The notes under the pieces are model-generated. The model had not been told where the DNA came from. It did no database searches and saw only the letters and a list, made by a program, of their open reading frames with translations. Shown here piece by piece: positions 18,313 to 27,191 of a stretch of DNA of 53,831 bases. The DNA is from Fusobacterium sp. SYSU M8D902 (lineage in GTDB: Bacteria > Fusobacteriota > Fusobacteriia > Fusobacteriales > Fusobacteriaceae). A program made the position numbers and the translations under genes. Location of the stretch: NCBI RefSeq assembly GCF_040199715.1, contig NZ_JBEFNA010000014.1, positions 1-53,831 on the forward strand, read 5' to 3'. Every line of letters begins with the position of its first letter. The stretch's first letter is position 1.

Positions 18313-19419
18313 CTAATCTCTATTTATCCTAATACTTTGAACTATTCCAAGCATTATAAAACTTATAAGAAGTGATGTTCCACCATAACTCATCAACAGT
18401 AGAGGTTTTCCTGTTACTGGCATTATTCCCATTGTCATTCCTACATTTATAACAAAGTGAAAGAAGAAAATACTTCCAATTCCGTAACACACCAATTTAC
18501 CAAAGCTATCCTTGGTAGTATCCGCTATATATAGAATTTGCATAATTAAGATTACATACAAAACAAATAGGACTACTCCTCCTAAAAAACCTCTCTCCTC
18601 TAAAAATACAGAAACTATGAAGTCTGTATGAGCCTCTGGTAAAAATCTCAACTTACTTTGAGTACTATTTAAAAAACCTTTTCCATATAATTCTCCAGAC
18701 CCTATTGCAATCATTGATTGTGTTACATTCCAACCACTTCCTAACAGATCACTCTCTGGATTTAAAAATGTCAAAACCCTCTGCCTTTGATAATCTTTTA
18801 ATAGAAAGAAATATGAGAACGGAACAAAAATTCCTCCACTCACTGCTAAAAAAATAATAGTTTTCCACTCTAAATTATACATAAACATTATAACTCCACA
18901 AGTCATAACTATTATAAGTGTCGTTCCTAAATCAGGTTGTTTCAATATCAATAACAGTATGGGAGCAATGTGTAATCCCGCTATTATGATACCTCTAAAT
19001 CCGATAAATTTCTCTCTGAAATTAGTAGTTAAAAAAGCCGATAAGGTTATCACAATTAAAACCTTACCTACCTCTCCAGGCTGAATACTTATAGGTCCTA
19101 AGCTTATCCAACGTTGTGCTCCCAACCTACTAACTCCAAATATAAGTACAGAAGCTAGTAAGATTATATTCAATACATATAAAAGCTTATAGTATTTAAA
19201 GTATTTTCTATAATCAATAAAGGAAACTACAAAATAAGCAACAACACCTATTACTCCCCAGATAGTCTCTTTGATATAAAAACTCTCACCTTTAGAAATA
19301 GTAGCACTATATATAGTTGAAACACTTATTGCTACTATAATCAATGCATTTACTAAAAGATAATTATTCATTTTTTTTAATTTTTTTAAAAAAAGTTTTA
19401 TCTCTCTACTGCTTTTCAT
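18313..19419 (-). CDS. rodA: Rod-shape SEDS glycosyltransferase RodA
   Basis: 368 residues with about ten membrane helices. This SEDS protein polymerises peptidoglycan during elongation. Diagnostic stretches are LKQPDLGTTLIIV, GSGELYGKGFLN, FLPEAHTDFI with the following LEERGFLGG, and GKPLLLMSYGGTS near the C terminus. The GSGWNVTQSMIAIGSGELYGKG pattern and size favour RodA over FtsW. A penicillin-binding partner is not adjacent. The ATG has GAGGT. Its 5' end lies 10 bp behind dut. Confidence 0.93.
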   Translation of the reverse strand: MKSSREIKLFLKKLKKMNNYLLVNALIIVAISVSTIYSATISKGESFYIKETIWGVIGVVAYFVVSFIDYRKYFKYYKLLYVLNIILLASVLIFGVSRLGAQRWISLGPISIQPGEVGKVLIVITLSAFLTTNFREKFIGFRGIIIAGLHIAPILLLILKQPDLGTTLIIVMTCGVIMFMYNLEWKTIIFLAVSGGIFVPFSYFFLLKDYQRQRVLTFLNPESDLLGSGWNVTQSMIAIGSGELYGKGFLNSTQSKLRFLPEAHTDFIVSVFLEERGFLGGVVLFVLYVILIMQILYIADTTKDSFGKLVCYGIGSIFFFHFVINVGMTMGIMPVTGKPLLLMSYGGTSLLISFIMLGIVQSIRINRD

Positions 19420-19429
19420 CGACTACCTC

Positions 19430-19870
19430 TTACTTTCCTGTATGCCCAAATCCTCCAGCACCTCTTTCTGTTTCATCAAGTACATCTACTATTTCAAACT
19501 CCATCTGTGCCACTTTATTTAAAACTAACTGTCCTATTCTCTCTTGAGGTTGAATTACATACTCATCTTTACTTAAATTGATCAATATAACTCCAATATC
19601 TCCTCTATAGTCACTATCAATTGTTCCTATTGCATTTGCCATACTTATACCATGTTTTAAAGCTAGTCCACTTCTTGGTCTAACTTGGACTTCATATCCC
19701 TCTGGTATAGCCATTTTTATTCCTGTTGGAATCAATACTCTCTCCAACGATCCCAATGTAATTGGCTCTTTTATATTTGCTCTTACATCCATTCCAGCTG
19801 ATCCCGAAGTCTCATACTTAGGTAGTTGTACTCCCTCTTCAATCAATACCTTAACTGCTACTTTTTCCAT
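19430..19870 (-). CDS. dut: Deoxyuridine 5'-triphosphate nucleotidohydrolase
   Basis: Hydrolyses dUTP to dUMP, keeping uracil out of DNA and feeding dTMP synthesis. 146 residues, typical of the trimeric enzyme. All five motifs are visible: GSAGMDVRA, PRSGLALKHGI, IGTIDSDYRGDIGV, QPQERIGQLV and the C-terminal RGAGGFGHTG arm. It is placed 9 bp after the M16 peptidase gene. Confidence 0.97.
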   Translation of the reverse strand: MEKVAVKVLIEEGVQLPKYETSGSAGMDVRANIKEPITLGSLERVLIPTGIKMAIPEGYEVQVRPRSGLALKHGISMANAIGTIDSDYRGDIGVILINLSKDEYVIQPQERIGQLVLNKVAQMEFEIVDVLDETERGAGGFGHTGK

Positions 19871-19879
19871 TCTTTTCTC

Positions 19880-21103
19880 CTATACATTTCCTAAAATTGT
19901 CCAAGAGTAATATCTCTCATCAAATATTATCTCTGCTGTCTTTTTAATATCTTCCAAGGTTATCTTTTCAATAGACTCTATTATCTTATCTATCTCTATT
20001 ACTTCACCATAAAGAAGATATGAGTTTGCCATTCTATTCATTTTACCCTTACTTCCCTCAAGGCTAAAAGTCAACATACTCAAAAACTGATTCTTAGATT
20101 TTTGTAACTCATATGGAGTTATTCCATTCTCTCTTATATCTTCAAATTCAGCTCTTATTATATCTATTACATATCTATAACTCTCATTAGTTGTCCCTGC
20201 ATACACAGTGAAAACTCCGCCCTCTAAAAAGGCACTTGAATAAGTATAAACAGAGTAAGCTAATCCTCTCTCCTCTCTTATTTTTTGGAAAAGTCTAGAA
20301 CTCATATTTCCACCCAATACACTTGAAATTATTGCTGCTGGGTATTTTGCCTCATCTACCAAACTAACTCCTTTGGTATTAAAGCATAGATGAACTTGGT
20401 TAGTATCTCTAACTATTTTATTTTCACCCTTGTTTATTGTAAAGTTATTATCCAATTCTCTTTCAGTTTCTAAATTCTCAATTTTTCCAAATCCTGATTC
20501 AAGTTGTTTGAATATCTCTTCACAGTCCATCTTTCCTGCAACTGATATTACTAAGTTTGAGGCTCTATACTGCTCTTTAAAATATTTTAAAAATTTCTCT
20601 CTATCTATTCCTTTCAAACTCTCTATTGTTCCTAATACACTATTTGATTGTACACCTGTTAAGGCAAATTTTATGTTCTCATCATGTATTATCTCTTCTG
20701 GAATATCCTCATACATTCTTATCTCTTCTATAATTACATTTCTCTCTTTTTCAAGATTTTCCTCTGTAAAAGTAGAGTTTAAAAACATATCTGAAAGTAT
20801 TTCAATCCCTTTATTTATCTTATTTGAAAGCATCTGAATATAGTAGCAAGTCATATCTCTACTTGTATAGGCATTTATCATTCCACCCTCATTATCTATC
20901 TCTTCAGATATCTCTTTTGCACTTCTATTTGTTGTCCCCTTAAACATCATATGTTCAATATAATGAGAAACTCCACTCTCATCTAAATACTCATCTCTTG
21001 ATCCAGTTTTTACAAATACCCCTAAGCTTATAGTGTTTATGCTCTCGATATTCTCCATCAAAACTGGAATACCATTACTTAACTTTTTTACTTGTATACT
21101 CAT
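19880..21103 (-). CDS. M16-family zinc peptidase (insulinase/processing peptidase-like)
   Basis: 407 residues in two M16 halves. The zinc site is the inverted motif His47-x-x-Glu50-His51 (SHYIEHMMFKG) with Glu127 as third ligand in RNVIIEEIRM. The second half contains GMSSRL-like GGNMSSRLFQKIREERG. It probably degrades short peptides in the cytosol, as no signal peptide is present. I chose the ATG at 21103, with GGAG six bases upstream, over the ATG four codons earlier that overlaps this Shine-Dalgarno. Confidence 0.92.
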   Translation of the reverse strand: MSIQVKKLSNGIPVLMENIESINTISLGVFVKTGSRDEYLDESGVSHYIEHMMFKGTTNRSAKEISEEIDNEGGMINAYTSRDMTCYYIQMLSNKINKGIEILSDMFLNSTFTEENLEKERNVIIEEIRMYEDIPEEIIHDENIKFALTGVQSNSVLGTIESLKGIDREKFLKYFKEQYRASNLVISVAGKMDCEEIFKQLESGFGKIENLETERELDNNFTINKGENKIVRDTNQVHLCFNTKGVSLVDEAKYPAAIISSVLGGNMSSRLFQKIREERGLAYSVYTYSSAFLEGGVFTVYAGTTNESYRYVIDIIRAEFEDIRENGITPYELQKSKNQFLSMLTFSLEGSKGKMNRMANSYLLYGEVIEIDKIIESIEKITLEDIKKTAEIIFDERYYSWTILGNV

Positions 21104-21119
21104 AACACACTCCATACTT

Positions 21120-22202
21120 TTAATATTCAGCTTTATTCAGTAGATATATACCTACTCCTAAAAATATTATATTGGGGATCCATCCACCAATAAAAGGATT
21201 TAAAAATCCATTTGCACTGAGAGCTTCAAAAGAGGCTTGTACCACATAGTATCCATAACCCAATAGTACACAGACACCCAAGCTAACTGCAGAAGTTCCA
21301 CGAACATATCTTCCTCCTAACGCAAGTCCCAAGAATGAGATTACAAAACTTGCAAAAGGAAATGAGTATCTGTTCCCTAACTCTACTAATAACTCTCTTG
21401 TGTCTCCTCCTATACTCTTCATCTCTCTTATTGTCTTTTTTAACTCTTTTATACTTAAAGTTCTTGGTTCTACACTTAAAGTTATAAAATGTTCAGGATT
21501 ATCATTGTATTTATCATCTCTAAAATACTTAACAACTTTTGATTTTTTCCCTTCATCTCCATAGTAAATAGTAGCATCTTTCAATGTCCATACACTCTTA
21601 CTAAAATTATATCTTCCCTCATGTGCAGTTACTATTCTTTCAATCTTATTAAACTCTTTATTCAGATCCACTATCTCAATATTTTCAGCAAAACCTGTCA
21701 CTCTATTAACTTTTTGCATAAGATAGATATAGTTTGAATTCTCCCCTCTCAAAAAAGCATTCCTCTTCTCAACTGGAGCTACTCTCTCCTCTACCTCTCC
21801 TCTTCTCAAATCTCTATTTATTTTTAAAGAAGTTGGATATAGAGTATCATTCACATAGAATACTACTCCCGATATAATTGCAGATATAACTATTGGAAAC
21901 AATATTATTCTCTTAAATTTTATTCCAGAAGTCTTCAAAGAGATAATCTCCAAATTTGAGGCCATTGTACTTATAGTCATCATACTACCCAGCAAAACTG
22001 CCAGAGGAGCTACATCTATAAATATTCTTGGGAGCAGAGTCACTATATAATAACCTGCATCACTTACACTAAATCTTCCATCACTTAAATATTTTACCAC
22101 TCTAAATAGTTGGCTAACTATGAATATTCCCATAAATGCCATCAAACTCAAGAAAAAGGCTTTAATAAAATTTTTACTAATGTATCTGTCCAATATCTTC
22201 AT
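21120..22202 (-). CDS. lptG: LPS export permease LptG-like (YjgQ family)
   Basis: 360 residues. Three helices near the N terminus, a large periplasmic beta domain (about 115-265) and three C-terminal helices give the LptF/LptG shape. With LptB it forms the inner-membrane ABC complex that extracts LPS. The N-terminal ILDRYISKNFIKAFFLSLMAF and the FPFASFVISFLGLALGGR helix are family features. It overlaps lptF by one base (TAATG), so the two are coupled. Which gene is F and which G is inferred from the order lptF-lptG in E. coli. Confidence 0.9.
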   Translation of the reverse strand: MKILDRYISKNFIKAFFLSLMAFMGIFIVSQLFRVVKYLSDGRFSVSDAGYYIVTLLPRIFIDVAPLAVLLGSMMTISTMASNLEIISLKTSGIKFKRIILFPIVISAIISGVVFYVNDTLYPTSLKINRDLRRGEVEERVAPVEKRNAFLRGENSNYIYLMQKVNRVTGFAENIEIVDLNKEFNKIERIVTAHEGRYNFSKSVWTLKDATIYYGDEGKKSKVVKYFRDDKYNDNPEHFITLSVEPRTLSIKELKKTIREMKSIGGDTRELLVELGNRYSFPFASFVISFLGLALGGRYVRGTSAVSLGVCVLLGYGYYVVQASFEALSANGFLNPFIGGWIPNIIFLGVGIYLLNKAEY

Positions 22203-23278
22203 TATATCACCTCTGCCTTTTTCTTATACATTAAGAATGTCACCAAAAATAGGATAAGATTAGGAGTCCACACTCCTACAAAAGCTGGAATTATTCCCTT
22301 ACCTGCCATTACCATTCCTATATTTAAACAAGTGATATATGAGAAAATAACTATCAGACTCAAAGCAAAATTTGCACCTTTTCCACTTCTATGGTGACCA
22401 ATAGCTAAAAACACTCCCAATAATGATAGCATTATTGTTGAAAATGGTACTGCTAATTTCTTATTTATCTCAACACTGTATGGAATTTTTTCCTCTGGAT
22501 TTTTCCCACGCATCTCTTTTAACAGTGAAAACACTCCCATAGCCTCAATATTATCTACCTTTATCTCCATCTCGCTAAAATATGCTGCTAATGGAACTTT
22601 TTTCTCATCAAATTTACCTCTTAATGTCTCCTTACCCTTGTCATTAAAATTGTAAAAAGTTGAATTTTTTAATACCATTGCTGAGTCCTTCCAATAAGCT
22701 TGTTCTCCCACTATAATAGTTGGAAAAGCTTTATCCTCAGCCTTTTGAAATATCAAAACTCCCTTAGCTTGTTTATCTTTTCCCTCTATTCTATCTATAT
22801 ATAGATTATACTCATCTACCTCATCTATAAAGGTTCTCTCTTTAAGTTGAAAAACTGGGTTTTCATAGGCTATTTTTGTAGTAAGATATTGTAATTTTGC
22901 CACAGATCTAGGAATAATACTCTCCTGTAAGAAGAATATGAAGATAGTTACACCTACAGAGGCAATAAATATCGGTTTTACAATCTTTTTCAAAGATAAA
23001 CCAATAGCACTCATAGCTGTTGCCTCACTTGTTCTTGTAAATTTTGAAAAAGTAAGCATTATCCCCAAAAACATTCCCATAGGTATAGTTTGAGCTAATA
23101 TTGGTGGTAAATAAAAAGATAATATTCTCAAGACATCTAAAATAGAGATTCCTTTTACTATTATGTTCTCCATCATTGCAACAATTATATCTATCAAAAA
23201 TATAAAAGTAAATAGAGATATTCCAAAAATTACAGGTATTTTAATCTCATTTAAAATGTACCTATCTATTATTTTCAT
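22202..23278 (-). CDS. lptF: LPS export permease LptF-like (YjgP family)
   Basis: 358 residues with the same six-helix layout as its neighbour: helices in the first 100 residues, a periplasmic domain about 115-265 and three helices at the end. The first residues MKIIDRYILNEIKIP, PPILAQTIPMGMFLGIM and KKLAVPFSTIMLSLLGVFLAIG are typical. It is the partner of the LptG-like protein. lptB and the LptA-like gene lie about 8 kb upstream in the same run. The ATG has GGAG nine bases upstream. Confidence 0.9.
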   Translation of the reverse strand: MKIIDRYILNEIKIPVIFGISLFTFIFLIDIIVAMMENIIVKGISILDVLRILSFYLPPILAQTIPMGMFLGIMLTFSKFTRTSEATAMSAIGLSLKKIVKPIFIASVGVTIFIFFLQESIIPRSVAKLQYLTTKIAYENPVFQLKERTFIDEVDEYNLYIDRIEGKDKQAKGVLIFQKAEDKAFPTIIVGEQAYWKDSAMVLKNSTFYNFNDKGKETLRGKFDEKKVPLAAYFSEMEIKVDNIEAMGVFSLLKEMRGKNPEEKIPYSVEINKKLAVPFSTIMLSLLGVFLAIGHHRSGKGANFALSLIVIFSYITCLNIGMVMAGKGIIPAFVGVWTPNLILFLVTFLMYKKKAEVI

Positions 23279-23287
23279 ACTTTTCTC

Positions 23288-23821
23288 CTATAATATTTTA
23301 TTTATGTATCTATCTATTAGTTTATCATTTTTTAAATTATCAAGTTTCTTTTTAAATACTTTTGGAATATGATTCTCTATAAGGGGTGACATCTTTAAAA
23401 ATACCTCAACTGATTTACTATTTTTTCCGTAAGATTTTATTTCAGGAAAAAGATCAGTTGAAAAATTAAAAATAAATATTATAACAAATCCTAGTATAAC
23501 ACCTTTTACAGCTCCTATTATACCACCTAAGATTCTAATTATAAATCCTCTAGAAATTCCCTCCATAATCTTTCTTAAAATATGGATAAATATTCCTACT
23601 ACTATGTATACAGCCCAAAACATAACTATGTATATTAAGAAATAGTTTCTTTCATTGGCTGGTAACTTTAAAAAATCTATCAATATTGGAGTTAAATACT
23701 TTGCTAGTACAAAATTTATAATCAAGCCAAAAGCTGATAAAAATTCAACAAACAAACCATTTTTTAATCCATCTAATATTGCTAAAACTAAAACTACTAA
23801 TATTACAATATCTAAATACAT
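23288..23821 (-). CDS. cvpA: CvpA family membrane protein
   Basis: 177 residues with four hydrophobic helices in the first 125 residues, starting MYLDIVILVVLVLAILDGLKNG, which matches the CvpA family. CvpA homologues are linked to colicin V production in E. coli and to envelope stress, but the molecular role is unclear. The C-terminal 45 residues are charged and cytosolic. The ATG has GGAG. It sits between the methyltransferase gene and lptF. Confidence 0.85.
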   Translation of the reverse strand: MYLDIVILVVLVLAILDGLKNGLFVEFLSAFGLIINFVLAKYLTPILIDFLKLPANERNYFLIYIVMFWAVYIVVGIFIHILRKIMEGISRGFIIRILGGIIGAVKGVILGFVIIFIFNFSTDLFPEIKSYGKNSKSVEVFLKMSPLIENHIPKVFKKKLDNLKNDKLIDRYINKIL

Positions 23822-23832
23822 AGCGACTCTCC

Positions 23833-25014
23833 TTAGTTGTTAATTATTCTTACCCATAAAGCCTTTAAATATAAAGTTTCAGGTACATGTAATATCCACG
23901 GATGATCTTCAGGTTGATAATTTATCCCTATCACTTGTAAAAGTTTTCCATTTTTTGAAGCAGCCATTCTTGTTACCTCTAAAAGATCCTGCAAAGATAT
24001 GTGGTAAGCACAAGTTATTACTCCCAATATACCTCCATCTTCCAATAGTTTGAAACTATCGTCACATAGATCAAAGAAGAAATCTCTACCTCTATGAATA
24101 TCCGCTTTTCTTTTTATAAGTGAAGGTGGATCTAAAGTTATTACATCATACTTCTCTCCTCTACCTACAAGAGTTTTTAATAAAAGAAAAGCATCTCCCT
24201 CCATAGTTGTAAAATTCCCTTGAAATTCATTTAAATTATAGTTCTCTTTACACAACTCCAAAGCATGTGGTTCCTTATCTATTGCCACTACTTTTTTACA
24301 ATTCTCTTTTAAAGCAGCCATTGAAAATCCACCACTACTTGAGAAAACATCTAAAAATCTAGTCTCTTTATTTAAATATTTTCTAATGAATTTTCTAGAA
24401 TCTCTCTGGTCTAAGAAAAATCCTGTTTTTTGTCCATCAATTATATCTATTCCATACTTAAGACCATTATCTTCCATAACAACTCTTTCTGGAATCTCTC
24501 CAAATATAATTCCTGTTTTTTGCTCTACTCCCTCATGTGTTCTATTTTCTACATCACTTCTCTCATAGATCCCTTTTGGTTTCATCACTTTTTTTATTGC
24601 GTTTATTATCTCTTGTCTAAATTTTTCAACACCAGAGTTTCTAAATTGAACTGCCACGTATTTATCAAATTTATCTATTATCAGACCTGGTATTCCATCT
24701 CCTTCAGAGAAAAAAGCTCTTACACAGTTTGTCTCCCCATACAGATGCTCCCTCTTTTTATAAGCAGTTCTTATCTTATTTAGTATAAAATCTTTATCTA
24801 TCTTTTCATCTTTTGTTGTCAATACTCTCACATATGCAGATGTTGAATCTGTTACATAACCTCTTCCTACAAAAGTCATATCTTCAGTGCATACATCAAC
24901 TATATCTCCGTTTTCTATCTTTCCAATACTACTTTTTACCTCATCTTTAAACACATTTGGATAAAAATTCTGTATCTTCTTCTCTTTTCCCTTTTCTAAA
25001 ATTATCTTCGCCAT
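23833..25014 (-). CDS. RlmI-like class I rRNA (cytosine-C5) methyltransferase
   Basis: 393 residues. An N-terminal PUA domain (about 3-75), an intermediate beta domain and a Rossmann methyltransferase domain with motif I DVFSSSGGFSMAAL, the acidic AIDKE and the catalytic-loop LDPPSL. Order and length match the RlmI family that methylates 23S rRNA at cytosine C5. The E. coli target (m5C1962) may not be shared. The ATG has GGAGAG. It follows alr after 9 bp. Confidence 0.9.
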   Translation of the reverse strand: MAKIILEKGKEKKIQNFYPNVFKDEVKSSIGKIENGDIVDVCTEDMTFVGRGYVTDSTSAYVRVLTTKDEKIDKDFILNKIRTAYKKREHLYGETNCVRAFFSEGDGIPGLIIDKFDKYVAVQFRNSGVEKFRQEIINAIKKVMKPKGIYERSDVENRTHEGVEQKTGIIFGEIPERVVMEDNGLKYGIDIIDGQKTGFFLDQRDSRKFIRKYLNKETRFLDVFSSSGGFSMAALKENCKKVVAIDKEPHALELCKENYNLNEFQGNFTTMEGDAFLLLKTLVGRGEKYDVITLDPPSLIKRKADIHRGRDFFFDLCDDSFKLLEDGGILGVITCAYHISLQDLLEVTRMAASKNGKLLQVIGINYQPEDHPWILHVPETLYLKALWVRIINN

Positions 25015-25023
25015 TATCTCTCC

Positions 25024-26121
25024 TTATCTAGTTATTAAATATGGTTTACCATTCTCTTTATACACTCTATATACTCTTCTTCCTATTCCAGTCAATATAT
25101 CCCAAGAGCATTTGTGTTCCACATTTATCTCTTCGATTATATCATCTCTTACTACTATTACCTCTGTCCCCAATTTCACTTTATCTTTTATACTTTCAGG
25201 TATTTTCACCATACTCATATCCATACATATCTCTCCAATTAATGGACACTTTTCTCCCTCTATAATAACATAGCTCTTATTTGAGAACTCTTTTTTTATT
25301 CCATCTGCATATCCCATTCCAATAGTTGCAAATGTCTCTCCCTTATTCAATGTGTATTTTCTACCATAAGATATAAATGAATCCTCTTCAACTGTTCTCA
25401 ATGATAGAATCTTAGTTTTGACAGTAAATACTCTCTTCAAGTCTAAAACTCTATAATTAGCTATCATTCCATACATACTTATTCCATCTCTTACAAGGTT
25501 TCCAGCATATTGCTCATTGAATCTCAATATTCCACCACTATTCAAAATATGTAGATATTTAACTCTATCTTCATATCTCTTAAACACACCAAATTTCTCA
25601 ATTTGAGCTCTTGTATAGCTATCGGCGTCCCCATTAAATCCATCAGCATCAGAAAGATGTGAATAGATACCCATTATATTTAAGTTATTTTTTAAACAGT
25701 ACTCAACAACTTCAATCCCTTCATCTACTAAAAAACCTAATCTTCCCATTCCTGTATCAATTTTTATATGGATACCAACATTTAGATTATGTTTTTTTAT
25801 AAACTCTATCTGTTCCCAGTTTCCAACAGTTATCTGGATATCATTTTCAGTAGCAACTAAAATCTCATCTTCCAAAACCACTCCTAAAATTAAGATCTCA
25901 TCCTTTATTCCAGCTTCTCTCAATTCTAGAGCCTCTTCCAAACAAGCTACTGCAAATATTTTAACTCCATTTTTAGATAGATATTTTACAACTTCCTTTG
26001 CTCCAAATCCATAACTATTAGCTTTGACTACTGCCATTATCTCTTTAGGGTAGACCCTCTCCCTTATCTTGTTTATATTAAAAAGTAAATTGTCCATCTC
26101 TATTTCTAACCATGCTCTCAT
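25024..26121 (-). CDS. alr: Alanine racemase
   Basis: Supplies D-alanine for peptidoglycan. 365 residues from the ATG at 26121. Lys33 in AVVKANSYGFG binds PLP, and the DGISMYGM and GYADGI stretches near the other active-site elements are intact. The frame extends 22 codons upstream to another ATG, but that part (LYHWKTLF...) is formed by a leader hairpin and is unlike the family; family members begin with RAWLEI. The chosen ATG has GAGAGGGA upstream. The leader contains a strong hairpin at 26165-26195, described separately. Confidence 0.95.
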   Translation of the reverse strand: MRAWLEIEMDNLLFNINKIRERVYPKEIMAVVKANSYGFGAKEVVKYLSKNGVKIFAVACLEEALELREAGIKDEILILGVVLEDEILVATENDIQITVGNWEQIEFIKKHNLNVGIHIKIDTGMGRLGFLVDEGIEVVEYCLKNNLNIMGIYSHLSDADGFNGDADSYTRAQIEKFGVFKRYEDRVKYLHILNSGGILRFNEQYAGNLVRDGISMYGMIANYRVLDLKRVFTVKTKILSLRTVEEDSFISYGRKYTLNKGETFATIGMGYADGIKKEFSNKSYVIIEGEKCPLIGEICMDMSMVKIPESIKDKVKLGTEVIVVRDDIIEEINVEHKCSWDILTGIGRRVYRVYKENGKPYLITR

Positions 26122-26164
26122 TTGTTCCCTCTCTTCTGCAATACTCTCACTAATAATAAACAGA

Positions 26165-26195
26165 GTTTTCCAATGGTATAAAACCATTGGAAAAC
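26165..26195 (-). promoter_or_regulatory. Strong hairpin in the alr leader
   Basis: A 12-pair perfect inverted repeat GTTTTCCAATGG / CCATTGGAAAAC with a seven-base loop, extendable by about three pairs. After it the minus strand reads TCTGTTTATTATT, which is T-rich but has no solid T run, so it is a poor standard terminator. It lies between secF and alr, downstream of a TATAAT at 26220-26225 that has no good -35. It may end secF transcripts, stabilise an RNA end or control alr. Confidence 0.6.
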
Positions 26196-26240
26196 TTTAA
26201 AATTACCTTGTACCATTTTATTATAACTCAAATTTTAAAA

Positions 26241-27191
26241 TTAAACTAATATTTTTTCCTCTGTCTCTTTTTTATCTTCAGCTTGAAGTTTTTTCTCTAT
26301 TCCACCATTTCCTCTATCTTTTCTATTTTTATCTAATAGATATACTATTGGAGTAGCTATAAACACTGAACTGTATGTTCCAGCTAAAATTCCAATCAAT
26401 AGAGTAACTATAAATGTTCTTAGAGAATCCCCTCCAAATACTAATATTGCAATAATCGCAAATAAAGTTGTAACTGAAGTATTTATAGATCTTACCATTA
26501 CCTGATTTATACTTTTATCTAGTATCTCTTCAAAAGTAAGTTTTTTCTTAGTTTTACGTTTTATATTCTCTCTTATTCTATCAAATACTACTATAGTATC
26601 GTTGATTGAATACCCTAAAATAGTTAGAACTGCTGCTATAAATGGTGTATCTACCTCATAACCTAGTAGAGATATCACTCCAATAGCTATGATTAAATCG
26701 TGAATCAAAGCAACTATTGCTCCCAATGAGAATACGAACTCAAATCTAACTGTAATATAAGCTACTATCAATACTGATCCTATTAATAGTGAGTATATTG
26801 CTGAACTTTTTAGTTCCTTCCCTATACTAGCTCCAACTTTTTCCACTTTATCAATATTGTACTTTCCAATTGTACCTAAACTTTCTAATAAAGTCTCTTT
26901 CTGATCTTCAGATAGTTCCTGTGTTCTTATTATTACTGTATTCCCTTCTGAAACCTGTACTTTTCTACTATTTCCTGCTAATTGTGGAACACTTTTAGCC
27001 ACCTTATCTAAAACACTATTTACCTCATTTAATGAAACTGTTTTATCATATTTTATCTGAGTTAAACTTCCTCCAGAGAAATCTATTCCATAGTTTAATC
27101 CCTTTGTAAAAATAACTCCTAGGGAAAGTACTACAAGTACTACAGATAGTCCTAGAAATTTCTTAGTATTTTTTACAATTCCTATTTGCAT
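26241..27191 (-). CDS. secF: Protein translocase subunit SecF
   Basis: Works with SecD to pull exported proteins through SecYEG using the proton gradient. 316 residues with six helices. The N-terminal NYGIDFSGGSLTQIKY, a periplasmic P1-like part, and the helix pair with TILGYSINDTIVVFDRIREN are diagnostic. Its start overlaps the end of secD by 10 bases, the usual secD-secF coupling. The C-terminal tail is charged and short. Confidence 0.97.
   Translation of the reverse strand: MQIGIVKNTKKFLGLSVVLVVLSLGVIFTKGLNYGIDFSGGSLTQIKYDKTVSLNEVNSVLDKVAKSVPQLAGNSRKVQVSEGNTVIIRTQELSEDQKETLLESLGTIGKYNIDKVEKVGASIGKELKSSAIYSLLIGSVLIVAYITVRFEFVFSLGAIVALIHDLIIAIGVISLLGYEVDTPFIAAVLTILGYSINDTIVVFDRIRENIKRKTKKKLTFEEILDKSINQVMVRSINTSVTTLFAIIAILVFGGDSLRTFIVTLLIGILAGTYSSVFIATPIVYLLDKNRKDRGNGGIEKKLQAEDKKETEEKILV

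Noticed and set aside
26122-26187. Longer N terminus of alanine racemase
   Set aside because: The extra 22 codons run through the leader hairpin and do not resemble the family, while the ATG at 26121 has a Shine-Dalgarno and the conserved RAWLEI start.
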